Of a stretch of 64,000 bases of DNA, positions 45,058-54,138 are shown in pieces (the first letter of the stretch is position 1; each line of letters starts with the position of its first letter). The notes under the pieces are model-generated. The model worked only from the letters and a program-made list of their open reading frames with translations, was not told the DNA's origin and did no database searches. Location of the stretch: assembly GCF_001556105.1 (NCBI RefSeq), contig NZ_LSIF01000059.1, forward strand, positions 62,001-126,000, written 5' to 3'. The translations under genes were made by a program, and so were the position numbers. Source of the DNA: Pseudoxanthomonas mexicana (GTDB lineage: Bacteria; Pseudomonadota; Gammaproteobacteria; Xanthomonadales; Xanthomonadaceae).

Positions 45058-46161
45058 ATGACCCTGCACGCCACGCGCCATTTCCTGCCCCGTATCGCAC
45101 CACTGCTGGCCATGCTGTTGCTGGCCGGCTGCGTGACCGCCCCACCCGCGCCGACCCGGCCACCCGCCGATACCCGCAGCGAGATCGTGCGCCGGATGCC
45201 CGCCAAGGTCGCCGAGCGCGAACGCTGGGCCGCGGACATCGAAACCGCCTTCGCCGCGCAGCGCATCGAGCCCACGACGGAAAACATCTGCGCGGTACTG
45301 GCCATCACCGAACAGGAATCCGGCTACGTCGCCAATCCTGCGGTGGCCAACCTTCCCAGAATTTCGCGCGGCGAGATCGACCGTCGTGCCGCGACGATGC
45401 ACGTACCGAAGTTCATGGTGGATGCCGCGCTTGCGCTGCGCTCGCCCGATGGGCGCACCTATGCGGAGCGCCTGCGCACGGTGCGTACCGAACGCGACCT
45501 CAGCGACATCTACGAGGACATGATCGGCAGCGTGCCGCTCGGCAAGCGGTTGTTCGCCGACTACAACCCGGTACAGACCGGCGGCCCGATGCAGGTCGGC
45601 ATCCCGTTCGCCGAATCGAAAGCCTCCGGCTATCCGTATGCCGTGCAGGGCAGCATCCGCGACGAGGTCTTCACCCGCCGCGGCGGCCTGTATTTCGGCA
45701 TCGCCCACCTGCTGGGCTACGAGACGCCCTATACACGCAAGGTGCATCGCTTCGCCGACTACAACGCCGGCTGGTACGCCAGCCGCAATGCCGCCTTCCA
45801 GCGTGCCGTCGGCATCGCCGCCGGCGCAACGCTGGCACTCGATGGCGACCTGCTGGATCCCGGTGCACCGCTCGACAAGCCCGGGCAGACCGAACGCGCG
45901 GTGCGCTCGCTGGCCGACGCGCTGCGCATGGATGACCGCGCGATCCGCGGCGCGCTCGAGCAGGGCAACCGCCTCGCCTTCGGCGACACCGACCTGTACG
46001 CACGCGTCTATGCGCTGGCGGAAGCGCGCGCGGGCACGCCGCTGCCCCGTGCCGTGATACCCGGCATCACGTTGGAAAGTCCGAAGATCACCCGCGAGCT
46101 GACCACCGCCTGGTTCGCCACGCGCGTGGACGAGCGGTATCGGAACTGCCTGCAGCGCTGA
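45058..46161 (+). CDS. DUF1615 family lipoprotein
   Basis: 367-residue lipoprotein (lipobox LLAGC, Cys22 in AMLLLAGCVTAPP). The body reads VLAITEQESGYVANPAVANL, then DEVFTRRGGLYFGIAHLLGY and KVHRFADYNAGWYASRNAAF. The phrase AITEQESGY and FADYNAGWY recall lytic transglycosylase-like folds, in which a glutamate is catalytic. This is suggestive only; DUF1615 has no settled function. It may act on cell-wall glycan at the outer membrane. Confidence 0.85.
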   Translation: MTLHATRHFLPRIAPLLAMLLLAGCVTAPPAPTRPPADTRSEIVRRMPAKVAERERWAADIETAFAAQRIEPTTENICAVLAITEQESGYVANPAVANLPRISRGEIDRRAATMHVPKFMVDAALALRSPDGRTYAERLRTVRTERDLSDIYEDMIGSVPLGKRLFADYNPVQTGGPMQVGIPFAESKASGYPYAVQGSIRDEVFTRRGGLYFGIAHLLGYETPYTRKVHRFADYNAGWYASRNAAFQRAVGIAAGATLALDGDLLDPGAPLDKPGQTERAVRSLADALRMDDRAIRGALEQGNRLAFGDTDLYARVYALAEARAGTPLPRAVIPGITLESPKITRELTTAWFATRVDERYRNCLQR

Positions 46162-46309
46162 CACGGCCACCGCGGTCATCACGCCGCCGTTCCGGCGGGT
46201 CGGGCAGATTGCATGACGACCCTCGCCGGCGGGTTGTCGAAATCCGCCTGGCCCGCGCGTCGCGTTCAGGAGGGCGCCATCCCGGCGCTGCATTCCCCGG
46301 AGGTCTCCC

Positions 46310-47047
46310 ATGCCGTACATCGATGGTTTCGTGGCCGCCGTGCCCACCGCCAACAAGCAGACGTTCATCGACCACGCCAACCTCGGCGATCCCGTGTTCA
46401 TCGAACAGGGGGCCACGCGCGTGGTCGAATGCTGGGAGGACGATGTGCCGGACGGCAAGGTCACCGACTTCCGCAAGACCGTGCAGGCGAAGGAAGACGA
46501 AAGCGTGCTGTTTTCATGGATCGAATGGCCCGACAAGGCCACACGCGATGCCGGCATGAAGAAGATGATGGACGACCCGCGCATGTCGCCTGAGAACAAT
46601 CCGATGCCGTTCGATGGCAAGCGGCTGATCTACGGCGGCTTCGTGCCAGCACTCGAACTCGGCACGCCCGACGCGTCATCGCCCTATGTGGATGGCTTCA
46701 TCCTCGCCGTGCCGACGCGGGCGAAGGCGGCCTTCATCGAGCACGCCACGATCTTCGACACGTTCTTCATGGACTTTGGCGCGACCCGCATCATCGAAGG
46801 CTGGGGCGATGACGTACCGCATGGCAAGCAGACGGATTTCTTCCGCTCCGTGCAGGCCAGGGACGATGAAACGGTGGCGTTCTCCTGGGTGGAATGGCCC
46901 GACAAGGCCACGCGCGATGCCGGCATGAAGAAGATGATGGAAGACCCCCGCATGGATCCGGCCAACCAGGACAATCCGCCGATGCCCTTCGACGGCCAGC
47001 GCATGATCTTCGGCGGTTTCGTTCCCGTGGTGGAACTGCGCGCCTGA
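46310..47047 (+). CDS. Tandem DUF1428 protein
   Basis: 245-residue cytosolic protein made of two consecutive DUF1428 (YbaA-like) domains, about 1-117 and 125-245. Each domain repeats YxDGF, QGATRVVE or FGATRIIE, W.DDVP.GK.TDF, FSW(I/V)EWPDKATRDAGMKKM, DDPRM or EDPRM, MPFDG and GGFVP. Single-domain members are about 117 residues. The two halves differ at many third positions but keep the central block almost unchanged. The function of the family is unknown; the fold is a dimeric alpha/beta barrel, and the fusion would make a built-in dimer. Confidence 0.88.
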   Translation: MPYIDGFVAAVPTANKQTFIDHANLGDPVFIEQGATRVVECWEDDVPDGKVTDFRKTVQAKEDESVLFSWIEWPDKATRDAGMKKMMDDPRMSPENNPMPFDGKRLIYGGFVPALELGTPDASSPYVDGFILAVPTRAKAAFIEHATIFDTFFMDFGATRIIEGWGDDVPHGKQTDFFRSVQARDDETVAFSWVEWPDKATRDAGMKKMMEDPRMDPANQDNPPMPFDGQRMIFGGFVPVVELRA

Positions 47048-47457
47048 TCCAGTCGGGCGCCGGCGTGGACGCCCCGCCCCGGCGCCACACCGACCGCGCG
47101 TGACGCGTCGTTGATGTCGCGCATGCACACGCTCACATACATGCGTGTACACCTGTTCCGCGCCGTTCGCACGATGCTGGCGCACGACGCACCACGCCAG
47201 TGCGCGAAGGAAAAAGCGTATGGAAACCGCACGCTTCAGGACATAACGCGGATTACCTTCGCGTCATTGCAGCTCGCCCTGTGATCGTCTGCTCACTTCA
47301 CGCACTTCGCCGCCGCCTAAGGTGGATCTGGTAACACGACGCTGTTGCGCAACAGCGTTACGCCGGTTACCGATGTGCGTGGGATGCGCGCGCTTCATTG
47401 CATCCCGCACACGAGAGAGATCCTCCACTTCCAACGCACTATTCAGGGGCGCAACGC
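47048..47457 (+). promoter_or_regulatory. Control region of the TonB-dependent receptor with nested palindromes
   Basis: 410 bp without a gene. At 47339-47358 lies a perfect 20-bp palindrome, ACGCTGTTGCGCAACAGCGT, flanked by GGTAAC (47330-47335) and GTTACC (47366-47371) as an outer inverted pair. It is about 100 bp before the receptor start, where a LacI- or TetR-type repressor could act. A second imperfect dyad of ATGCACACG/CGTGTACAC type lies near 47122-47153. No -35/-10 pair stands out. Confidence 0.45.
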
Positions 47458-50085
47458 ATGGGCAAGAGAGAGCAGCCGTACGCACGTGTTTTCAGGACGC
47501 CGCTGGCATCCGCAGTGAGATGGGCGCTGGTCGCGGCCACCGTCGTCGGCAGCGGCAACACCGTCGCGCAGACGGCGGAACCGGCGGCGACGCCAGCCGC
47601 CACACCGGCCGCCGAGGAGGCCACCACGCTCGACACGGTCTCCGTGCTCGGCAGCCGCAGCCAGCCGCGCTCGGTGTCGACGTCCGCCGTGCCGATCGAC
47701 ATCATCACTGCCGAGGAATTCCGCAACCAGGGCGCCACGGATGCGCTCGACCAGCTGCGCGTGCTGGTGCCATCGTTCAACGTCAGCACCATCCCGATCG
47801 ACGATGCCGCCAGCCTCATCCGCCCCGCCAACCTGCGTGGCCTGCCGCCGGACAACACCCTGGTACTGCTCAACGGCAAGCGGTTCCATCGTTCGGCCGT
47901 CATCACCTTCCTCGGCCATGGCCTGTCGGACGGCGCACAGGGTCCCGACCTGTCGGTGTTCCCGTCGATGGCACTGGAGCAGGTCGAAGTGCTGCGAGAC
48001 GGCGCCGCGGCGCAGTACGGTTCCGACGCCATCGCCGGCGTCATCAACTTCGGCCTGAAGAAGATCAGCGAGGGCGGCGCTTTCGAGGCGTTCGCCGGCC
48101 AGTACTACAAAGGCGACGGCTTCACCACGCAGTACACCGCGCAGATCGGCCTGCCGCTGACCTCGCGCGGATACGCCACGCTGACCGCGGAATGGCGCAA
48201 CGTCGAAGCCACCTCGCGCAGCGTGCAGCGCAACGACGCGGCGGCGGCGATCGCCGCGGGTTATCCGGACGTGCCGGTACCGGCGCAGATCTGGGGTTCG
48301 CCGGAGGTCAACGACGACATCAAGTTCGTCGCCAACCTGGGCATCAGCGGCGACACCGTCGATGTCTACCTGTTCGGCAATTACGCGCAGCGCGATGTCG
48401 ATGGCGGCTTCTACTTCCGTGATCCGACCGCGCGTTCCGGCGTCTACTCCAACGATGGCGGCGAAACGCTGCTGATCGGCAACACCACCGGCGTCGGTGC
48501 GTGTCCGACCATCGCGTTGCGCGACGGCGCGGGCAATCTCATCCCGTACGGCACGGTCAGCTCGGCCGTGGCGGCGCTGCCCTCCAACTGCTTCACCTTC
48601 CTCTCGTCGTTGCCCGGCGGCTTCACGCCACGCTTCGGCGGTTCGTTGGAGGACGTGTCGGTGGTCGGCGGCGTCAAGGGCACCTGGGGCAATGCGTGGC
48701 ATTGGGATGCCAGCGTGACCTACGGCCGCAACGACATCGACTTCACCATCTACAACACGGTCAACGCCTCGCTCGGGGCGGCGCAACCCGACGGCCTGCG
48801 CTTCTTTCCCGGAGGCAATACGCAGACCGAGAAAGGCGTGAACTTCGATGTCGGCACCGACATCGAAACGTCGTTCACCACGCAACCGGTGCGCCTGTCG
48901 GCCGGTACGGAATGGCGCGTGGAGAGCTTCCAGGTCAAGTCGGGCGACGGGCCGTCCACCGCCATCGGCCCGCTGACGCAGCAGGGCTTCGCACTGGGGT
49001 CCAACGGCTTCAACGGCTTCAGCGCACGCACGGCCGGCGAGTGGGATCGCAAGAACTGGGCGGTCTACCTGGACATGGAGGCGCAGTTCACCGAGCGGTT
49101 CCTGCTGGCCGCCGCCGTGCGTCGCGAGGATTTCGACGACTTCGGCAGCACCACCAACGGCAAGCTGACCGGCCGCTTCGACGTCAGCGACACGTTCGCG
49201 CTGCGCGGTGCCGTCAACACCGGCTTCCGTGCGCCCACGCCCGGCCAGGCCAACATCAGCCAGATCACCACGGCGTTCGAAGGCAGCGCGCTGATCGACA
49301 TCGCCACGTTGCCGCCGACCAATCCCATCGCACAGCTGAAGGGTTCCCGCGCGCTCACGCCGGAAGAATCCCGCAGCGCGTCGCTGGGCATGGTATGGAG
49401 CAGCGGCGACTGGCTGGTGACCGTTGACGGCTACCGCATCCAGGTGGAAGACCGCATCGCGCTGAGTACCAGCTTCGAGCTGACCGACGCGGAACGCGCG
49501 GCGCTGGTGGCCTCGGGCAATCCGGAAGCGGCCTCGCTCAACTCGGTGACCTACTTCGGCAACGCCTTCGACACGACCACCACCGGCGTCGACGTGGTGA
49601 CCAGCGTCGAAACCGGGCATCTTGGCGGCAAGACGACGTACGCGCTGGCGGCGAACTGGAACCGGTCCAAGGTGGATCGCTACGACGCGAACTTCATCAA
49701 CGAGGCCCGCGTCTACAAGATCGAGGAGTCGCTGCCGAAGACCAAGGGCTACTTCAGCATCAACCACCAGCGCGAAGTCTTCCACGCCAACCTGCGCCTC
49801 AGCTACTACGGTTCGTGGTACGAGGACCACCTGGACAGCGGCGCCATCCGGGTCGAGGACGGCGGTCTGCCGATCTACGAGGGCAGCAAGGTGATCGTCG
49901 ATGCCGAGGTGGGCTGGAGGTTCCCGACGGGCCTGTACGTCAATGTCGGCGCGCAGAACCTCTTCGACGAAACCCCGAACGACAATCCGTGGGGTGCCGC
50001 GGTCGCCGGTGCGGCGTATCCGGTGCACTCGCCGTACGGCTTCAACGGCGGCTTCTACTACGCCCGCGTGGGCTGGAAGTTCTGA
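47458..50085 (+). CDS. TonB-dependent outer-membrane receptor
   Basis: 875-residue outer-membrane beta-barrel with a gated plug. An N-terminal signal region reads AVRWALVAATVVGSGNTVAQ. The TonB-box-like stretch TLDTVSVLGSR precedes the plug (VPIDIITAEEFRNQGATDAL, LRGLPPDNTLVLLNGKR, DLSVFPSMALEQVEVLRDGA, AAQYGSDAIAGVINFGLKK). The barrel ends in the aromatic signature YARVGWKF. It uses proton-motive force via TonB to import an unidentified ligand. No transporter or degradative gene adjoins it, so the substrate is open; the receptor resembles those for iron chelates or sugars in this family of bacteria. Confidence 0.93.
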   Translation: MGKREQPYARVFRTPLASAVRWALVAATVVGSGNTVAQTAEPAATPAATPAAEEATTLDTVSVLGSRSQPRSVSTSAVPIDIITAEEFRNQGATDALDQLRVLVPSFNVSTIPIDDAASLIRPANLRGLPPDNTLVLLNGKRFHRSAVITFLGHGLSDGAQGPDLSVFPSMALEQVEVLRDGAAAQYGSDAIAGVINFGLKKISEGGAFEAFAGQYYKGDGFTTQYTAQIGLPLTSRGYATLTAEWRNVEATSRSVQRNDAAAAIAAGYPDVPVPAQIWGSPEVNDDIKFVANLGISGDTVDVYLFGNYAQRDVDGGFYFRDPTARSGVYSNDGGETLLIGNTTGVGACPTIALRDGAGNLIPYGTVSSAVAALPSNCFTFLSSLPGGFTPRFGGSLEDVSVVGGVKGTWGNAWHWDASVTYGRNDIDFTIYNTVNASLGAAQPDGLRFFPGGNTQTEKGVNFDVGTDIETSFTTQPVRLSAGTEWRVESFQVKSGDGPSTAIGPLTQQGFALGSNGFNGFSARTAGEWDRKNWAVYLDMEAQFTERFLLAAAVRREDFDDFGSTTNGKLTGRFDVSDTFALRGAVNTGFRAPTPGQANISQITTAFEGSALIDIATLPPTNPIAQLKGSRALTPEESRSASLGMVWSSGDWLVTVDGYRIQVEDRIALSTSFELTDAERAALVASGNPEAASLNSVTYFGNAFDTTTTGVDVVTSVETGHLGGKTTYALAANWNRSKVDRYDANFINEARVYKIEESLPKTKGYFSINHQREVFHANLRLSYYGSWYEDHLDSGAIRVEDGGLPIYEGSKVIVDAEVGWRFPTGLYVNVGAQNLFDETPNDNPWGAAVAGAAYPVHSPYGFNGGFYYARVGWKF

Positions 50086-50098
50086 TCGCGCAATAAGC

Positions 50099-50131
50099 GG
50101 AGGCCGGTGTCCCGCGCGGGCACCGGCTTCC
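50099..50131 (+). terminator. Hairpin after the TonB-dependent receptor
   Basis: GCCGGTG (50103-50109) pairs with CACCGGC (50121-50127), and GGA/TCC extends the outer stem. The interior CCCGCGCGGG strengthens the fold. It starts 14 bp after the receptor stop. Confidence 0.6.
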
Positions 50132-50297
50132 GGATCGGCTCGGTGTCGCCCCTCGCGCGACGCCCTTCGCCACCTCTGTGGCCAGCGCTCGCCGTCACGG
50201 GTGCGCGTGATGGCCAAGCCACGGGGCGCCCACTGCGCCATGCGGGCCTGGTGCATCCCGACGCACCGCTTCCCGGCCTCGGCTGATCGCGGGACCA

Positions 50298-50380
50298 GGA
50301 CGAACGCGAAGCGCAGGCGCCACGACGGCGGCTTGCGTTCCGGAATGCGCCGTCGTGGCGCCTGCGCTTCGCGTTCGTCC
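50298..50380. repeat. Perfect 33-bp inverted repeat at the 3' end of the TIGR03915 gene
   Basis: Bases 50298-50330 (beginning GGACGAACGCGAAGCGCAGG) and 50348-50380 are exact reverse complements over 33 bp, with a 17-nt loop. The right arm encodes the minus-strand peptide DEREAQAPRR of the TIGR03915 protein. The left arm encodes the same peptide on the plus strand. Such length without mismatch inside coding sequence suggests an inverted duplication and not an ordinary terminator. Confidence 0.92.
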
Positions 50381-51138
50381 ATCTCGCGCACGCGACGCCC
50401 GGCGTCGCGGATCAGGTCCGGCAACAGATGCGTCTCCGGCAGATGCTTCCAGTACTTCTGCGGCATCTCCTGCTGCATCATCCGTGTATTGAGCCGCGCG
50501 GGATTGAAGATGTTGGCGTAGTAGGTCCGCCACAACGCATCCTCAGCATCGTCGGCGGGCGCATCCGAGCGCTGCGCGCCCTCGCCGGCCCACAACTGCC
50601 CGCCATCCCATTGCACGCTGCGATACGGGGTGAGAATCGCCCAGCGCATGCCGGCGAAGCGGCGCATGAAGAATGGCGCAACGCGATCGACGATGTAGTG
50701 GTCGGGTTCGAACCACGCGATGTAGGTCTCGTCCTCGCCATCGACCTGGCGGAACCGCACGAACGCCTTCATCTTGTGCGCATCGCGGCGCACGGCCTGC
50801 GCCCAGCGCGTCGCACGGTGCACATCGGCATCGGTCGCGCGGTCCAGCAACGCGCGTTCGCCGTTGCCGATCCGCCATAGCAGGCGGTACAGCAGCGCAT
50901 GCCGGCCGGCCTCGCGATGGCACAGCACCGAGGCGGCGAAGGCCATGAACTCGGCCGGCACCGACAAACCATTCCGCTGTACGGGCTGCTCGATTACGCC
51001 CGCGGCCGCGAGCAGCTCACCCTGCGCATCGGCCTGCCACTCGACCGCGTCCGGCGGCAGCTTCGCTTCCCACGCATGGCGGGCCTGCACGCGCCAGGCA
51101 TCCAGGTCCCACGCAGGCGTCACGGTGGCGCGGAACAT
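50299..51138 (-). CDS. TIGR03915/DUF4130 DNA-repair-associated protein, 3' end disrupted
   Basis: About 280 residues shown. The DUF4130 domain (about 1-250) looks complete: FRATVTPAWDLDAWRVQARH, the central AVRRDAHKMKAFVRFRQVDG, YIAWFEPDHYIVDRVAPFF, FAGMRWAILTP, YYANIFNPARLN and MPQKYWKHLPE. In this family the gene sits beside a radical-SAM gene and normally leads into, or is fused with, a UdgX-type uracil-DNA glycosylase domain. Here the sequence runs into a perfect inverted repeat after DEREAQAPRRRIPERKPP. The frame has no stop of its own and stays open antisense through the receptor gene to 47443. The true end is unknown; coordinates stop at the repeat. It starts 8 bp after the radical-SAM stop. 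Confidence 0.7.
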
Positions 51139-51146
51139 CGCCCGTT

Positions 51147-52400
51147 TCAGCCGAACAGGTCGGCCTGGCGCGGCGCCGGCGCCAGTTCGCGCCGCAGCCG
51201 CACCGGATCGTCCAGGCGCTGGCGCGGGTGATGGTCGAGCAGCACCACGAACGGCAGCACTTTCTGCAGCGGCGCACGCAAGCGCGCCAGGTCGGCCACG
51301 CGCAGCTTGCCCTGCCGGCGCGAATCGAGGATGCGCTGCACGTTGCGCGCGCCCAGCCCCGGCACCCGCAGCAGGGTCTCGCGCGGCGCGGTGTTCAGAT
51401 CGACCGGGAACTGTTCGGCATGGCGCAGCGCCCACGCCAGCTTGGGGTCCACATCCAGGTCCAGCATGCCGCCCTGCCTACCGAGGTCGTCGACGATCTC
51501 CTTCACGTCGAAACCGTAGAACCGCAGCAGCCAGTCCGCCTGGTACAGGCGGTGCTCGCGCAACAGCGGCGGCGCGCGCAGCGGCAGCTGCGTGGAGGCG
51601 TCGGGAATCGGGCTGAAGGCGGAGTAGTAGACGCGCCGCATGCGGAACTGGCCGTACAGCGCATCGCTGGTCTGCAGGATGGCGCGATCGTCGGCCGCAT
51701 CGGCGCCGACGATCATCTGCGTGCTCTGCCCGGCCGGCGCGAATTTCGGCGGCCGCTTCCGTTTGGGTTGTTGCGCTTCCTGCTTGCTGGGTTTCGCTGC
51801 CTGGATGCGCCAGTGCAGTTCGCCCATCGCATCGCGGATGCCCTGCGCTTCCTTCTGCGGCGCCAGCTGCTTGAGACCCGCTTCGGTCGGCAGTTCGACG
51901 TTGATGCTCAGGCGATCGGCGTAGCGGCCGGCGGCGGCAAGCAGTTCCGGCGAGGCTTCCGGAATCGTCTTCAGGTGGATGTAGCCGGCGAAGCGGTGGT
52001 CCTCGCGCAGGCTGCGCGCCACCTCCACCATCTGCTCCATCGTGTAGTCGCCATTGCGGATGATGCCGCTGGAGAGGAACAGGCCCTCGATGTAGTTGCG
52101 CTTGTAGAACTCCAGCGTCAGCCGCACGACTTCGGCGGTGGCGAAGCGGGCGCGCGGCACGTTGCTGGACACGCGGTTGACGCAGTACGCGCAATCGTAG
52201 ATGCAGAAGTTGGTCAGCAGGATCTTGAGCAGCGACACGCAACGCCCGTCCGGCGTGTACGAGTGGCAGATGCCCATGCCCTCGGTGCTGCCGATCCCGC
52301 CCTTGCCCAGCGAATGCCGCTTGCCCGCGCCGCTGGACGCGCAAGATGCGTCGTACTTGGCGGCATCGGCGAGGATCGCGAGCTTGTCCTTCAGTTGCAT
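51147..52400 (-). CDS. Radical SAM protein, putative DNA modification/repair (TIGR03916)
   Basis: 417 residues. The Fe-S cluster motif is CX3CX2C in NFCIYDCAYCVNR (Cys66, Cys70, Cys73). The flanks MGICHSYTPDGRCVSLLKIL and YIEGLFLSSGIIRNGDYTME are typical of the family. A C-terminal helix-hairpin-helix (VDLNTAPRETLLRVPGLGAR) suggests DNA contact. It is genetically linked in many bacteria to TIGR03915 and to a uracil-DNA glycosylase-like UdgX, so a role in handling damaged DNA is assumed. First gene of the pair; the chemistry is not known. Confidence 0.9.
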   Translation of the reverse strand: MQLKDKLAILADAAKYDASCASSGAGKRHSLGKGGIGSTEGMGICHSYTPDGRCVSLLKILLTNFCIYDCAYCVNRVSSNVPRARFATAEVVRLTLEFYKRNYIEGLFLSSGIIRNGDYTMEQMVEVARSLREDHRFAGYIHLKTIPEASPELLAAAGRYADRLSINVELPTEAGLKQLAPQKEAQGIRDAMGELHWRIQAAKPSKQEAQQPKRKRPPKFAPAGQSTQMIVGADAADDRAILQTSDALYGQFRMRRVYYSAFSPIPDASTQLPLRAPPLLREHRLYQADWLLRFYGFDVKEIVDDLGRQGGMLDLDVDPKLAWALRHAEQFPVDLNTAPRETLLRVPGLGARNVQRILDSRRQGKLRVADLARLRAPLQKVLPFVVLLDHHPRQRLDDPVRLRRELAPAPRQADLFG

Positions 52401-52709
52401 GGCGTCATCTTATCGGGCGCCCGCTCACGTGATGAGACGATGCGAGCACGCTCGGGAAGCGAGAGACCGCAATCAGGGCGAGACGTGGCGAGTCGCGCCC
52501 TCAATGCTGCACGCCACGCAATGCTTCGCGATGCGCGTTCAGCTTTGTCATGCATGGCCGTGATCTACGGTGGAGCGCATGCGGGTTCTACGAGACCGCA
52601 GGAGAAACAGATTCAGCGCATTGAGAGTTTCTGGTGCGCGACGATGTCGGCGGAACGCCACGTTGGCTGTAACGTCACCTCGTCCGCGCGGCACGGCGAC
52701 CCGGATCAC
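52401..52709. other. Gap between the radical-SAM gene and the S41 peptidase gene
   Basis: 309 bp. The first 60 bp lie upstream of the radical-SAM start and should hold its promoter; the rest follows the S41 peptidase stop at 52710. I saw no gene, long palindrome or named motif in it. Confidence 0.4.
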
Positions 52710-54056
52710 TCACCGCGTGCAGCCCGTCAACATCGCGACGGCGTGCGGTACCGCGTCCGGCTCCGGGACTTCTTCATCGGGCATGAGGCTTGCGCCATAG
52801 GCGTGGCCGGTACGGTCGACGAAGCGAACGGTGGTCAGCTTCAATCCCGCGCCGCCGGGCAAGGAAAACAACTGGTTTCCCGTGCTCAACCCAGCCGTCG
52901 GCTGGCCCACGCTGCGCGCATGTGGACGCCCGCGGAATGCGACTGCGACGGCTTCGCCGGAGCTGGCCGTCTTGGCTCCCGTGACCACCACCACCGGGAC
53001 CAAGGAAAGATCGGGTGCACGTACATCCGGCGGCGCGATCTTCCAGGGCTGCTGCTTGCCCTCCCTGTCACGCATGTAGCCGGTAGTTGCATCACCCAGC
53101 AGCGAGCGCAAGCCGGACAGCATCGGCCACATGTTGCCGCCGCCGTTGCCGCGCAGGTCCACGACCCAGCCACACGACACCCTCGGTGCATGCGACGCGA
53201 TAGCCGACGCAAGACTACGTGCGAATGCCTCTCCCGCGGTTGCGTCCGTACCGCTGAAGGCAGGCACCGAGATGATGCCAACCGCGTCCCGCACCTCCAC
53301 GGCGGGCGCGAACGACGGCACGCCCACCGATGAAAAGCGCTGGAACATGCTCGGCGGCAACAGGCCGCTATGGCGATCCCCAAGCTTCCCCAGCAACGAA
53401 CGGATCACGCCGTAGGCGTCATCGGCCGTATGCGCTTGCTGCATCTGATGCGCGATATCGACCTGTTCCTGGCGCCATTGGATGCGGTCCGCATTCAATG
53501 CGTTATCCCGGATCAGCTTGAACGCGTCGTTGACGATGAGGGATGGCGATACGCCATCATCCGATGATGGTGGCGCGTGCTCCAGACGCAGGTTGCGAAC
53601 GGCCATGCGCCCCGTGCCGTTCAATAGCGGACCGACCAGCAGCCGTTCGGCCGTAGCAGGCACATAGATATCCACCTCGCGCAGCACGTCGTCAGTCGTG
53701 CCGGATACCGGTTCGTTCTGTGTATTGGCGAACGCAACGCGACCGGACGCGGCATCGGCCCGCAGCCACACGCCTGCGGCCCCTTCGACGTTGCGCGTGC
53801 TGATGCGGCCCGACAGACGTACCCGTTGTTGTCGGTAGGGTGTCGCGTCGATCACGACAGAACCGCCGCCGAAGCCCTTGGCCGCGCCCGGCTTCGACTG
53901 CACGGCCAGCGATGCACCTTCGGCCGACAACACATCGCCGCCGCCATCCAGCGCGTAGTTCGCCGTTTCGCCGACCGGATTCCACGACATCGGCGCCGCC
54001 ATGGCCGCCGGCATCATCACGCCAAGCAGCCACGCCACCCATCCTTGCGTCTTCAT
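52710..54056 (-). CDS. S41 family peptidase, exported
   Basis: 448 residues with a Sec signal (WVAWLLGVMMPAAMAAP). Residues about 25-170 form a beta-rich domain (SWNPVGETANYALDGGGDVL, VRLSGRISTRNVEGAAGVWL) that could bind carbohydrate or lipid. The peptidase region has LGDRHSGLLPP, VDLRGNGGGNMWPMLSGLRS and the catalytic motif VTGAKTASSGEAVAVAF, with Ser in the position expected for tail-specific proteases and the Lys nearby. No PDZ domain is evident, so it resembles tricorn-core/C-terminal-processing relatives that lack it. It lies 82 bp downstream of the chrR-like gene on the same strand and may belong to that transcript. Confidence 0.87.
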   Translation of the reverse strand: MKTQGWVAWLLGVMMPAAMAAPMSWNPVGETANYALDGGGDVLSAEGASLAVQSKPGAAKGFGGGSVVIDATPYRQQRVRLSGRISTRNVEGAAGVWLRADAASGRVAFANTQNEPVSGTTDDVLREVDIYVPATAERLLVGPLLNGTGRMAVRNLRLEHAPPSSDDGVSPSLIVNDAFKLIRDNALNADRIQWRQEQVDIAHQMQQAHTADDAYGVIRSLLGKLGDRHSGLLPPSMFQRFSSVGVPSFAPAVEVRDAVGIISVPAFSGTDATAGEAFARSLASAIASHAPRVSCGWVVDLRGNGGGNMWPMLSGLRSLLGDATTGYMRDREGKQQPWKIAPPDVRAPDLSLVPVVVVTGAKTASSGEAVAVAFRGRPHARSVGQPTAGLSTGNQLFSLPGGAGLKLTTVRFVDRTGHAYGASLMPDEEVPEPDAVPHAVAMLTGCTR

Positions 54057-54138
54057 CGCCTGCATTCCTTGCCTGGATGCGGCAGACGCTAGGGCATCGG
54101 CGGCACCACGACAAGAGGTTCCCGAACGAACGCAGCCG

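Noticed and set aside
50706..50725. GGTTCGAACC resembling a tRNA T-arm
   Set aside because: It lies inside the TIGR03915 coding region, and no acceptor or anticodon stem can be formed around it.
47443..51435. A continuous minus-strand open frame of 1330 codons
   Set aside because: Only its part upstream of about 50300 has family similarity (TIGR03915, and before it the antisense of radical SAM). The remainder is antisense to a well-supported TonB-dependent receptor and reads as arginine- and histidine-rich shadow sequence.
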